Shown here: piece by piece, positions 1 to 6,555 of the stretch | How the letters are laid out: the number at the start of each line of letters is the position of its first letter | Position numbering within the stretch: position 1 is the stretch's first letter | Source of the DNA: JBHIBC01 sp046758905 | GTDB taxonomy: Bacteria > Acidobacteriota > Polarisedimenticolia > Gp22-AA2 | Reading direction: 5' to 3' | Assembly: GCA_046758905.1 (NCBI GenBank) | Contig: JBHIBC010000097.1 | Span: 1 to 8,664 of the forward strand | DNA: 8,664 nt | Notes under the pieces: generated by a model | The model's input: the letters and a program-made list of their open reading frames with translations, nothing else | Database searches by the model: none | What the model was told of the DNA's origin: nothing | Translations under genes and position numbers: made by a program

Positions 1-190
1 TGGCGCGCTCCACGACCTCGTCGACCGACTGGAACGAGACCACCGGCGCGACCGGACCGAAGATCTCCTCCCGGGCCAGGCGCGCGTCAGGAGGGACGTC
101 CGTCAAGACCGTGGGAGCGTAGAAGTATCCCTCCCGCTCCAGGGCGCGCGCCCGGGCGTACTCCACGACGTAGTCCCACCCGTGGCCGGC
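1..190 (-). pseudogene. Aldehyde dehydrogenase fragment (internal C-terminal part only), runs off the left edge
   Basis: Read on the minus strand from about position 190 to 1, the frame gives GYFYAPTVLTDVPPDARL followed by EEIFGPVAPVVSF and a tail VDEVVERA. This is the stretch found in the C-terminal third of NAD(P)-dependent aldehyde dehydrogenases (PTVLTDV and EEIFGPV blocks). The roughly 350 residues expected before it, including the catalytic Cys and Glu, are absent: the DNA upstream belongs to the glycosyltransferase gene in a different frame. The frame stays open upstream of 190 but the translation there is Arg/Ala/Pro-rich and does not look like the family. The sequence conservation shows it was once, or is part of, a real gene. 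The best reading is a remnant left by a deletion or recombination that joined the glycosyltransferase 3' end to the inside of an aldehyde dehydrogenase gene; an assembly chimera is the alternative. Its end lies outside the window. Confidence 0.72.
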
Positions 191-1281
191 GCGCCGGCGA
201 TGTCGAGCGGCTGCCGGGCCCGGGCCACGGGGATGCGTACGGCGCTCTCGATCCGGCGCTCGGCCAGGACGGCCTCGTAGATCCCGAGGTAGCCCCTGGC
301 CATGGCGGCGGCGGTGAACCTCCCCTCGAACTCGCGCCGGCAGTCGGCCCGGTCGATCTGGTCGATCCTCCGCACCGCGGCGACCATCTCGTCCTCGCTC
401 TCGCAGATGAGCCCCGTCCGGCCGTGGGAGAGCACCTCGGGGACCGATCCGCGGCGCCGGGCGATCACCGGAGTGCCGCAGGCGAGCGCCTCGATCATGG
501 CCAGGCCGAAAGGCTCCGGCCAGTCGATGGGGAACAGCAGGGCCCGGGCGCGGCCGAGGAGATCGTTTTTGGCGCGCTCGTCGACCTCGCCGATGAATCG
601 CACCAGGGGATGGTCCAGCAGCGGGCGGACGACGCTCTCGAAGTAGGCCAGGTCCACGGCATCGACCTTGGCCGCGATCAGCAGCGGCACTCGCGCCCGG
701 ATGGCCACGCGGATGGCGCTGTCGGGCCGTTTCTCCGGGGCGATCCGTCCGAGAAACAGGAGGTAGTCCCCCCTCTCGCGCCGGAAGGAGTACAGGCCCG
801 CCGGCAGGCCGTGATGGACCGTTCCCGCCCACCTGACGCCGTTCATCGGGGCCCGCTGAGCGGTGCTGATCGACACCAGGGGCGCATTCGGGTAGTCCTC
901 GAACACCGAGACGACCTCCGGCAGATCCAGGCGTCCGTGCAGCGTCACGACGGTCGGGATCCCGCAGTCTCGGCTCAGCGGGAGACTCAGGTAGTCGGTG
1001 TGGCAGTGGATGATGTCGAAGCGATCCGCCCGCGCGTACACCCGCCCCAGCATGCGCACGTGCGGGGCGATCCGATCGCGGCACGAGGGATCCAGCCGCA
1101 GCGCCCGGGGGCAGGCGGGCTCCAGGACGGCCGGGGTGACGGAGTCGCCGCTCGCGAACAGCGTCACGTCGTGCCCCAGGCGGACCAGCTCTTCGGTGAG
1201 ATAGGCCACGACCCGCTCGGTGCCCCCGTACGTCCGCGGGGGTACGGGCTCGTAGAGGGGAGAAACTTGGGCGATACGCAT
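103..1281 (-). CDS. Family 4 glycosyltransferase (GT-B fold)
   Basis: This 392-residue protein is predicted to be a cytoplasmic retaining glycosyltransferase that moves a sugar from a nucleotide-sugar donor; the acceptor cannot be read from sequence. The N-terminal Rossmann half starts MRIAQVSPLYEPVPP and has the glycine loop YGGTERV (18-24), FDIIHCHTDY (88-97) and TLHGRLDLP (113-121). The C-terminal half has the donor-site blocks FLGRIAPEKRPD (176-187), AAKVDAVD (203-210) and PEPFGLAMIEALACGTPVIA, with the EX7E pair E256/E264. The ATG at 1281 is preceded by GGGAGGG five bases upstream, which fixes the start. The family core seems to end near residue 345-360. The last 30 or so residues are low-complexity and are encoded by DNA that reads as aldehyde dehydrogenase in another frame, so the C-terminal tail is probably acquired. 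A CIRCE-regulated promoter lies about 200 bases upstream. This glycosyltransferase type is often found beside debranching or trehalose genes, which fits the divergent neighbour. Confidence 0.92.
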   Translation of the reverse strand: MRIAQVSPLYEPVPPRTYGGTERVVAYLTEELVRLGHDVTLFASGDSVTPAVLEPACPRALRLDPSCRDRIAPHVRMLGRVYARADRFDIIHCHTDYLSLPLSRDCGIPTVVTLHGRLDLPEVVSVFEDYPNAPLVSISTAQRAPMNGVRWAGTVHHGLPAGLYSFRRERGDYLLFLGRIAPEKRPDSAIRVAIRARVPLLIAAKVDAVDLAYFESVVRPLLDHPLVRFIGEVDERAKNDLLGRARALLFPIDWPEPFGLAMIEALACGTPVIARRRGSVPEVLSHGRTGLICESEDEMVAAVRRIDQIDRADCRREFEGRFTAAAMARGYLGIYEAVLAERRIESAVRIPVARARQPLDIAGAPATGGTTSWSTPGRAPWSGRDTSTLPRS

Positions 1282-1468
1282 GATGGCCCTCCCTGTAGTT
1301 TTCGGTCACTCTCGGGACGGGAGGTGGGCCTCAGCGCGCGCGAACGGCGACGGCTGGCGACCCCGCCGCCCCTCGTCGAGCCGGCCCTCGGTCTCCGCGG
1401 CCGGGGCTACGCGTCGCGCCCCCGCGGCGCCCGGGTGGCCCGGGCTCGGGCCGGCCGGGTGGGTCCCG
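1282..1468 (-). other. Long untranslated leader between the CIRCE promoter and the glycosyltransferase
   Basis: If transcription starts near 1487, the mRNA carries about 205 untranslated bases before the glycosyltransferase ATG. I find no believable small gene here: the open frames give Arg/Pro/Ala-rich translations without family resemblance. The stretch is extremely GC-rich and includes a possible 7-bp hairpin with a 3-base loop at 1429-1445 (arms GCCCGGG and CCCGGGC). Such palindromes are not rare at this base composition, so I give it no function. No riboswitch was recognised. Confidence 0.4.
1287..1293 (-). promoter_or_regulatory. Ribosome binding site of the glycosyltransferase
   Basis: On the minus strand this reads GGGAGGG, five bases before the ATG at 1281. 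It is a strong anti-16S match and supports that start. Confidence 0.75.
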
Positions 1469-1495
1469 TTAGCACTCTTCTGTCGCGAGTGCTAA
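1469..1495 (-). promoter_or_regulatory. CIRCE element, HrcA repressor operator
   Basis: The sequence is TTAGCACTC, nine spacer bases, then GAGTGCTAA: both nine-base arms match the CIRCE consensus exactly and are perfect inverted repeats of each other. CIRCE is the operator of HrcA, which represses class I heat-shock genes and loses activity when GroEL is occupied by unfolded protein. It is classically found before groESL and hrcA-dnaK operons. Here neither neighbour is a chaperone: leftward is a glycosyltransferase and rightward a glycogen debranching enzyme. The overlap with the -10 region of the leftward promoter indicates repression of the glycosyltransferase. A rightward promoter near it would also be blocked, but I see only a weak one. 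The identity of the site is very secure; the regulatory consequence is inferred. Confidence 0.95.
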
Positions 1496-1523
1496 TATAA
1501 GCCGCGGCGGGCGGGAATGTCAA
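1494..1523 (-). promoter_or_regulatory. Sigma70-type promoter reading leftward into the glycosyltransferase
   Basis: On the minus strand a perfect -35 box TTGACA lies at 1523-1518. An 18-base spacer follows, then TATATT at 1499-1494 (5 of 6 to TATAAT); TTATAT at 1500-1495 gives a 17-base spacer. In a region this GC-rich the two AT-rich hexamers at correct spacing stand out. The CIRCE operator begins at the last base of the -10 box, the arrangement known for HrcA-repressed promoters, so the two support each other. The expected start of transcription is near 1487, inside the operator. Confidence 0.85.
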
Positions 1524-1546
1524 GGGGTCCGGCCCGCGTGCCGATC

Positions 1547-1552
1547 TATACT
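1547..1552 (+). promoter_or_regulatory. Possible -10 box for the debranching enzyme
   Basis: TATACT (5 of 6 to TATAAT) lies about 100 bases before the debranching-enzyme start in an otherwise GC-rich stretch. No good -35 box is found 16-18 bases upstream. A second, also weak option is TTAGCA (1469-1474) with TAATAT (1493-1498), which would lie within the CIRCE site. Neither is strong. Confidence 0.25.
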
Positions 1553-1651
1553 TCCCGGCCGCGCGGGGGCTCGAGGGCCGGCGGCCCGACCGGACGGGGG
1601 GGCGGGCTCCGGGCCGGCATTGCCCGTCGCGTCGGAGCGGAGTGGGCCTGA

Positions 1652-3901
1652 TTGACGCGCCAGGCAGGCAATCCCAGACCATCGCCGCGTCTACCGGATA
1701 GTGGATCGGCCGAGGTCATCCGCCTCGGCAAGAAGTACTACATCCTCGCCTCCTCGGCGCTGGCGGACGACCGCGTCCGGGTCCTGAAGCAGGGCGAGAC
1801 CTTCGCGGTGTTCGACCGCTCGGGCGATGTCCAGCCCCTGCGGTTCGGGGAGCAGGGGCTCTACCACGCCGGCACCCGGTTCCTGTCGCGCCTCGAGCTG
1901 CGCATCAACTCGCTGCGTGCCTTCCTGCTCAGCTCCTCGGTGCTCGACGACAACTCCCTGATGGCCGTCGACCTGACGAATCCGGACATCCTCCACAGGG
2001 GCAAGCTCCTCGTCCCGAGGGGCACGCTGCACATCTTCCGCTCGAAGTTCCTGTGGAGCGGCACCTGCTTCGAGCGCTTCCGGATCAGCAACTACGGCGT
2101 CGTGCCGATGGAATCGGAGCTGTCCTTGCTGTTCGGAAACGATTTCGCCGACATCTTCGAGGTCCGCGGGTCCAGGCGGAAGAGGCGCGGCCGGCTGCGG
2201 CCGCCCGAGATCGGGGAGCGGGCGATCCGCTTGGTCTACGACGGCCTGGACGGAGTCGAGCGCCGGACCGAGATCGAGTGGTCGGTCGAGGGGGGGCCCG
2301 GATCGGGGGAGGTGGCCGCGGCCGTCCGCGCGGGCCGTGCGGAGATCTCCTGCGCCATCAGGCTGGACCCGCACGCCAGCATCACCCTGCACGTCAACTA
2401 CCAGTGCGTCGGCGGCGCCAGACAGGCGCTGCAGGTCTCCTATGAGGAGGGCTGGAGGAAGGCCGGGGAGAACCGCGAGCAGGTCCGCGAGCACGATTGT
2501 TTCGTGAGCACCTCCAACGAGCAGTTCAACGACTGGCTGAACCGCTCGTACGCCGACATCCACATGATGGCGACCAGGCTCCCGAGCGGCCTCTACCCGT
2601 ACGCGGGGGTGCCCTGGTTCAACACGGTGTTCGGCCGCGACGGGATCATCACGGCGTTGGAGTACCTGTGGATCAACCCCAACCTGGCCCGGGGAGTGCT
2701 GGCCCATCTGGCGGCCTATCAGGCCAGGGAGGCGGATCCGGAGAAGGAGGCCGAGCCCGGGAAGATCCTGCACGAGACGCGGAAGGGGGAGATGGCCCAG
2801 CTCAGGGAGATCCCGTTCGGCCTGTACTACGGGAGCATCGACGTCACGCCCCTGTTCATCATTCTGGCCGGGGCATACCACGAGCATACCGGCGACCTCG
2901 CGTTCGTCGAGAAGCTGTGGCCCAGCATCGAGCAGGCGCTATCCTGGATCCGCGACTGCGGGGATCGCGACGGGGACGGCTTCGTCGAGTACGCCCGGAA
3001 CTCGTCCAACGGCCTGGTCAACCAGGGATGGAAGGATTCCGACGAGGCGGTGTTCCACGCAGACGGCTCGCTTGCCCGCGGTCCCATCGCCCTGTGCGAG
3101 GTCCAAGGGTACGTCTACGACGCCCTGACCAGGGCGGCCGGCCTGGCGTCCGCCCTCGGGCATCGGGAGAGGGCCGAGGCGCTGGCGCGGGAGGCCGTCG
3201 AGCTGCGGCGGAGGTTCGAGAGGGCGTTCTGGTCGGACGAGTTGTCGATGTACGTGCTGGCCCTCGACGGGGGCAAGCGCCAGTGCCGCGTACGCGCCTC
3301 GAACGCCGGGCACTGCCTGTTCTCGGGCATCGCCAGCGAGGAGGGGGCCCGGCGGATGGCGGACGTGCTGATGAGCCCGGAGTTCTTCTCTGGATGGGGC
3401 ATCCGCACCGTCGCCTCGACGGAGCCGTTGTTCAACCCGATGTCCTACCACAACGGCTCGGTCTGGCCGCACGACAACGGGCTGATCGCCTCCGGCCTGG
3501 CGCGCTACGGACACAAGCAGCTGGCGATCAACCTGGTCCGTGGCCTGTTCGACGCCAGCATCTTCGTGGACCTGCACCGGCTGCCCGAGCTGTTCTGCGG
3601 CTTCCCGAGGCGGGTCGCCGAGGGGCCCACGCTGTACCCCGTCGCCTGCCTTCCCCAGGCGTGGGCGTCGGCCGCGGTCTTCCTGCTGCTCCGCTCGATC
3701 CTCGGGCTGTCCATCAACGGCCGCGAGGAGACGATCGTCTTCGACCACCCCATCCTGCCCGACTTCCTCCAGGAGGTCACCATCAAGCGTCTGGCCGCCG
3801 GCCGGTCGAGCGCCGATATAGTCCTGCAGCGACACAGGAGGGACGTCGGGGTGAACGTCACGGCGCGGCGGGGGTCGGTCGAGGTCGTGGTTCTCAAGTA
3901 G
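1652..3901 (+). CDS. Amylo-alpha-1,6-glucosidase (bacterial glycogen debranching enzyme, GDE_N_bis plus six-hairpin barrel)
   Basis: This 749-residue cytoplasmic enzyme is predicted to hydrolyse alpha-1,6 branch points in glycogen or related alpha-glucans. The N-terminal beta-rich domain (about residues 30-235) carries the family signature ILASSALADDR, FAVFDRSGD, GLYHAGTRFLSRLEL and AVDLTNPD. The (alpha/alpha)6 catalytic barrel (about 285-745) has VPWFNTVFGRDGIITALEYL (Asp330 in GRD), NQGWKDSDEAVFHADG (Asp462, Asp464), LCEVQGYVYDAL (Glu483), NPMSYHNGSVWPHDNG (Trp605, Asp608) and ELFCGFPR. These match bacterial amylo-1,6-glucosidases (GH133-like), and the length is normal. The start is TTG: a TGA stop lies immediately before it, the first in-frame ATG comes only at about residue 105 inside the conserved domain, and GGAG/CGGAG at 1634-1642 provides a ribosome binding site. 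A slightly later non-ATG start cannot be excluded. It is divergent from the glycosyltransferase, with the CIRCE site between them, suggesting a shared alpha-glucan or stress-sugar role. Confidence 0.93.
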   Translation: MTRQAGNPRPSPRLPDSGSAEVIRLGKKYYILASSALADDRVRVLKQGETFAVFDRSGDVQPLRFGEQGLYHAGTRFLSRLELRINSLRAFLLSSSVLDDNSLMAVDLTNPDILHRGKLLVPRGTLHIFRSKFLWSGTCFERFRISNYGVVPMESELSLLFGNDFADIFEVRGSRRKRRGRLRPPEIGERAIRLVYDGLDGVERRTEIEWSVEGGPGSGEVAAAVRAGRAEISCAIRLDPHASITLHVNYQCVGGARQALQVSYEEGWRKAGENREQVREHDCFVSTSNEQFNDWLNRSYADIHMMATRLPSGLYPYAGVPWFNTVFGRDGIITALEYLWINPNLARGVLAHLAAYQAREADPEKEAEPGKILHETRKGEMAQLREIPFGLYYGSIDVTPLFIILAGAYHEHTGDLAFVEKLWPSIEQALSWIRDCGDRDGDGFVEYARNSSNGLVNQGWKDSDEAVFHADGSLARGPIALCEVQGYVYDALTRAAGLASALGHRERAEALAREAVELRRRFERAFWSDELSMYVLALDGGKRQCRVRASNAGHCLFSGIASEEGARRMADVLMSPEFFSGWGIRTVASTEPLFNPMSYHNGSVWPHDNGLIASGLARYGHKQLAINLVRGLFDASIFVDLHRLPELFCGFPRRVAEGPTLYPVACLPQAWASAAVFLLLRSILGLSINGREETIVFDHPILPDFLQEVTIKRLAAGRSSADIVLQRHRRDVGVNVTARRGSVEVVVLK

Positions 3902-4074
3902 AAAATGCCCTACTTTAGTGCGGACGCTGGCCTGCCAAGTCCTTTGGATCCAAAGGGTTATTCCAGGATCCAGCGGTTGTGGCCCTGGGCGACCGGTCTC
4001 GAGGCGCAAGGGCGCGGATTCGCGGCGTCCGGGCCGGCGGGCGGCGTCCGATCACCACGCTTGTAGGGCATTTT
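3902..4074. repeat. Inverted repeat pair bracketing the intergenic spacer
   Basis: AAAATGCCCTAC (3902-3913) and its exact complement GTAGGGCATTTT (4063-4074) enclose the gap between the debranching enzyme and the membrane protein. Further in, CGGACGC (3921-3927) pairs with GCGTCCG (4044-4050) in the same order, so the repeat is extended but imperfect. The left arm begins directly after the TAG stop codon. The right arm contains the putative Shine-Dalgarno GTAGGG of the next gene and ends three bases before its ATG. In a readthrough transcript the arms could pair and hide that site. Alternatively this is a small palindromic repeat or MITE; no clear target-site duplication is seen. Confidence 0.7.
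3941..3956. repeat. 16-base perfect palindrome in the spacer
   Basis: CCTTTGGATCCAAAGG is a perfect palindrome. Its right part is followed by a second GGATCCA (3966-3972) that is complementary to TGGATCC at 3945-3951, so alternative hairpins are possible. There is no following T-run, so I do not call it an intrinsic terminator. It could be an operator or part of the surrounding inverted-repeat element. Confidence 0.55.
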
Positions 4075-4077
4075 GTT

Positions 4078-6555
4078 ATGGAGTGGAGGCCGGCGTCGCT
4101 CTTCTTCGCGGCCGGCGGGCTGGCGTTGAGCACCCAGGTCCTCCTCCTGCGGGAGCTGATGGTGGCCCTGCAGGGGGACGAGACCGCCGTGGCGCTCGGG
4201 CTGTTCGCCTGGCTGGGCGGGATCGCTGCGGGGGCCGGGGTCGGCCGCATCTTGACGCGGCGCCATCCGGGACGCTGGGCCGCGACGGGATTCGCCCTGC
4301 TCGCTGCGCTCTGCCCCGCCGGCGTGGTCGCGAGCCGCCTCGCCCGCTGGGCCCTGTCGCCTCCGCCGGGGGAGCTGCTCCCTCTCGGTCACGCGGTGGC
4401 GCTCGCGGTCCTGGTCCTGGCGCCCCCCGGGGGGCTGGTCGGCCTGACCTTCACCGCCCTCGCGGCGACTGCCGCGAGCGCGGGGTGGCGGCCCGGGCGG
4501 GGCATCGCCCGGCTGTACGTGCTCGAGTCGCTCGGGTCGCTGGCGGGCGGCTTGGCGGTGACCTTCCTGGTGGTGCCCCTGCTCGACCCGATGAGGGGTG
4601 CCCTCCTGTCGGCCGGATCGTGGGTCCTGGTCGGATCGGCGGCGGCGCGGCCGAGGAAGCCCCCCGGCTCGGGCGTCGCGCCCGCAAGCGCGGTGCCGGG
4701 ACGCGCGGCGCTCCGGGTCGCTGCGGCGGTCCTGCTCGTCCTCGGCGCCCTGCCGCTCGCGCGCCGGGTCGGAGAGTGGACCGTGAGGGCGCGCTTCAGG
4801 GGGCTCGCTCCCGGCATCCCCCTGCTCGACTGGGCCGACACGCCCTACCAGCACGTGGCGATCGCCGGCGGCGCGCTGCGCCACCTTTACGCCGGCGGCC
4901 AGTACGCCGGCAGCTTCCCCGATCCCTCGGAGCACGAGGCGCTGGCGCACCGGCTCGCCTGCCTCGCTCCCCGGCCGGGCCGGATCCTCCTGGTCGGGAG
5001 CGGCTTCGCGGGAACGCTGCGCTACCTTCTCGATCATCCGGTGGAGCGGATCGACCTCCTGGAGATCGACCGGCGGGCGATCGACCTGGTGCGGGCGCAT
5101 CTCGCACCCGAGGACGCCCGCGCCTTGGAGGATCGGCGCGTGCGGATCGTGATTGACGATCCCCGGCGATTCCTGTCGAGGAGGGCCGGCGGACCGCCTC
5201 CCGCGCCGGTCGGGCGGGTCGGCGCGCGCCGCAGCGCCGGGCCGGAGGACGAGACAGGGCGGACCTACGGCCTGATCCTCATCCTCGAGCCGCCGCCGGT
5301 CACCTTGCTGCTGGCCCGCATGTCGAGCGTCGAGTTCTACCGGCTGTGCGCGGCCCGCCTCGCCCCGGACGGGGTCCTGGTGGTGCGGCTGGAGACGACG
5401 CCCAACGTGCTGACCGGCGAGAGCGCGGCGCTCGGCGGCGCGCTCTGGGGGGCCCTCCGGGAGGTCTTCCCGGTGGTGCGCGCCGGCCCAGGCCCGGAGG
5501 GGCTGCTCCTCGCCGGCACCGACCCGGACGCGGTGACGCTCGACCCGTCGGTCCTGGCGGGGCGGTTCGCGCACCGGCGCATCGCGTCGCGGGTGTTCGT
5601 GCCCGAGCTCTTCCCGATCCTGTTCCCGCCGGAGCGCGTCGCCGGGAGGGAGGCGGCGCTGGCGGCGGCCGCCGCCGTCGTCCCGGTCAGCCGCGACGAG
5701 CGTCCCGTCTCGTTCCTCCACGCTCTGGCGCTGCGCCAGCGGTTCGCGGGCAGCGCGGCCGCGCCGCTGCTCGGGCGGATCGCCCGCGCCCCGCCGCTGT
5801 GGCTGGCGACGGCCGCGCTGCTCCCGTCCCTGCTGGTGCTCAGCCGGCTCGCGCTGTCGGCACGCGGCCGGCCGGATCCGCGCCCGCGCCGCCGGAGGCC
5901 GATCGCCCTCGCGGCGATGCACGCCGTGGCCGTGACGGGCGGATGCGGGATGGCCTGGAGCCTGCTGATCCTGTTCTCCTACCAGACGCGGGCCGGAGCC
6001 CTCTACGGGCAGATCGGCCTGCTCGCCGCGCTGTTCATGCTGGGCCTGGCGGGGGGGGGCATGGCCACGGCGAGGGGCGCGGAGCTTCCCGCGGAGAGGG
6101 CGCGCGGGTGGCTGCTGGCGGCCACCGCGGCGGCGCTGCTGTTCGCGTTGTCCCTGCCGGCCGCCCTCCGCCGGCTCGGGGGTCCGGTCCCGGCGGTGCC
6201 GGGCCTGACCGAGCTGCTTCACGGCGTCCTGCTCGCGGCCGCGGGCGTCGTGACCGGGGCGCTGTTTCCGGTGGCGGCGGGCGTGCTGCTGGCCGCGCCC
6301 CAGACGGCCGGCGCACCCGAGGCGCTGGACCACGCCGCGGCGCGCCGGACGGCCGGCGGCCTCGAGGCCGCCGATCACGGCGGCGCGGCCGTCGCGGCCC
6401 TCGTCGGGGGCGTGGTGTTCATCCCGGCGCTGGGCCTCGCCGGCAGCGCCTGGCTGCTCGCCGCGCTCGAGACGGCCGCGCTGCTCGGCGTGTTGCTGGC
6501 TACGACCAGATCCCGGGGATCACCCGCCGGCAGTTATGACAGCGTCCCCCCGTGA
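4078..6555 (+). CDS. Polytopic membrane protein with spermidine-synthase-like domain
   Basis: This 825-residue protein resembles the fused membrane/spermidine-synthase-like proteins of many bacteria. About seven hydrophobic segments come first (roughly residues 8-25, 38-56, 67-86, 101-129, 145-167, 173-187, 210-228). A soluble domain follows (about 240-560), and then about six or seven more membrane segments to the end. The soluble domain keeps the Rossmann pattern of polyamine synthases: YQHVAIAGG, LYAGGQYAGSFPDPSEHEAL, GRILLVGSGFAGTLRYLL (301-318), LLEIDRRAIDL with Glu329 and Asp331, then VRIVIDDPRRFL and EFYRLCAARLAPDGVLVV. Where aminopropyltransferases have the catalytic D-S/T-x-D-P, this protein reads LEPPP (403-407), so polyamine synthesis is doubtful; the substrate is unknown. 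I chose the ATG at 4078 because GTAGGG lies nine bases upstream and a membrane segment starts right after it; a GTG at 3979 would add an unlikely Arg/Gly-rich leader. It converges on and overlaps the radical SAM gene. Confidence 0.85.
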   Translation: MEWRPASLFFAAGGLALSTQVLLLRELMVALQGDETAVALGLFAWLGGIAAGAGVGRILTRRHPGRWAATGFALLAALCPAGVVASRLARWALSPPPGELLPLGHAVALAVLVLAPPGGLVGLTFTALAATAASAGWRPGRGIARLYVLESLGSLAGGLAVTFLVVPLLDPMRGALLSAGSWVLVGSAAARPRKPPGSGVAPASAVPGRAALRVAAAVLLVLGALPLARRVGEWTVRARFRGLAPGIPLLDWADTPYQHVAIAGGALRHLYAGGQYAGSFPDPSEHEALAHRLACLAPRPGRILLVGSGFAGTLRYLLDHPVERIDLLEIDRRAIDLVRAHLAPEDARALEDRRVRIVIDDPRRFLSRRAGGPPPAPVGRVGARRSAGPEDETGRTYGLILILEPPPVTLLLARMSSVEFYRLCAARLAPDGVLVVRLETTPNVLTGESAALGGALWGALREVFPVVRAGPGPEGLLLAGTDPDAVTLDPSVLAGRFAHRRIASRVFVPELFPILFPPERVAGREAALAAAAAVVPVSRDERPVSFLHALALRQRFAGSAAAPLLGRIARAPPLWLATAALLPSLLVLSRLALSARGRPDPRPRRRRPIALAAMHAVAVTGGCGMAWSLLILFSYQTRAGALYGQIGLLAALFMLGLAGGGMATARGAELPAERARGWLLAATAAALLFALSLPAALRRLGGPVPAVPGLTELLHGVLLAAAGVVTGALFPVAAGVLLAAPQTAGAPEALDHAAARRTAGGLEAADHGGAAVAALVGGVVFIPALGLAGSAWLLAALETAALLGVLLATTRSRGSPAGSYDSVPP
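6500..6555. other. Convergent 3' overlap of two coding regions
   Basis: The rightward membrane protein gene ends at 6555 and the leftward radical SAM gene ends at 6500, so 56 bases code on both strands. On the minus strand this stretch encodes the last residues, including C406 and C409 and the family-typical IPGIW ending. On the plus strand it encodes a polar, unremarkable tail after the last membrane segment. There is no room for a conventional terminator between the genes. Confidence 0.85.

Noticed and set aside
1429..1445. 7-bp GC hairpin in the glycosyltransferase leader as a regulatory structure
   Set aside because: Made of two CCCGGG palindromes in a region of extreme GC content; such structures are likely by chance and there is no supporting context.
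424..1500. 358-codon plus-strand open frame opposite the glycosyltransferase
   Set aside because: Shadow of the glycosyltransferase; no family resemblance, and it would run through the CIRCE site.
1407..1731. Small minus-strand open frames of 61-91 codons crossing the promoter and CIRCE region
   Set aside because: No Shine-Dalgarno or family resemblance, and they read through the promoter and operator.
3941..3972. Intrinsic terminator after the debranching enzyme
   Set aside because: Hairpin potential exists but the stem is short and no run of T follows on either strand.
1691..4009. Long minus-strand open frames opposite the debranching enzyme
   Set aside because: Low-complexity Arg/Asp/Pro/Leu translations without recognisable domains, fully covered by a well-conserved plus-strand enzyme.
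3979..4077. GTG-started N-terminal extension of the membrane protein
   Set aside because: It would add 33 Arg/Gly-rich residues ahead of the first membrane segment and lies inside the inverted-repeat spacer; the ATG at 4078 has its own ribosome binding site.
3958..6378. 806-codon open frame on the minus strand opposite the membrane protein gene
   Set aside because: Translation is Arg/Gln/Gly/Pro-rich without any family motif; it is the expected antisense shadow of a very GC-rich gene whose plus-strand product has clear membrane and Rossmann patterns.
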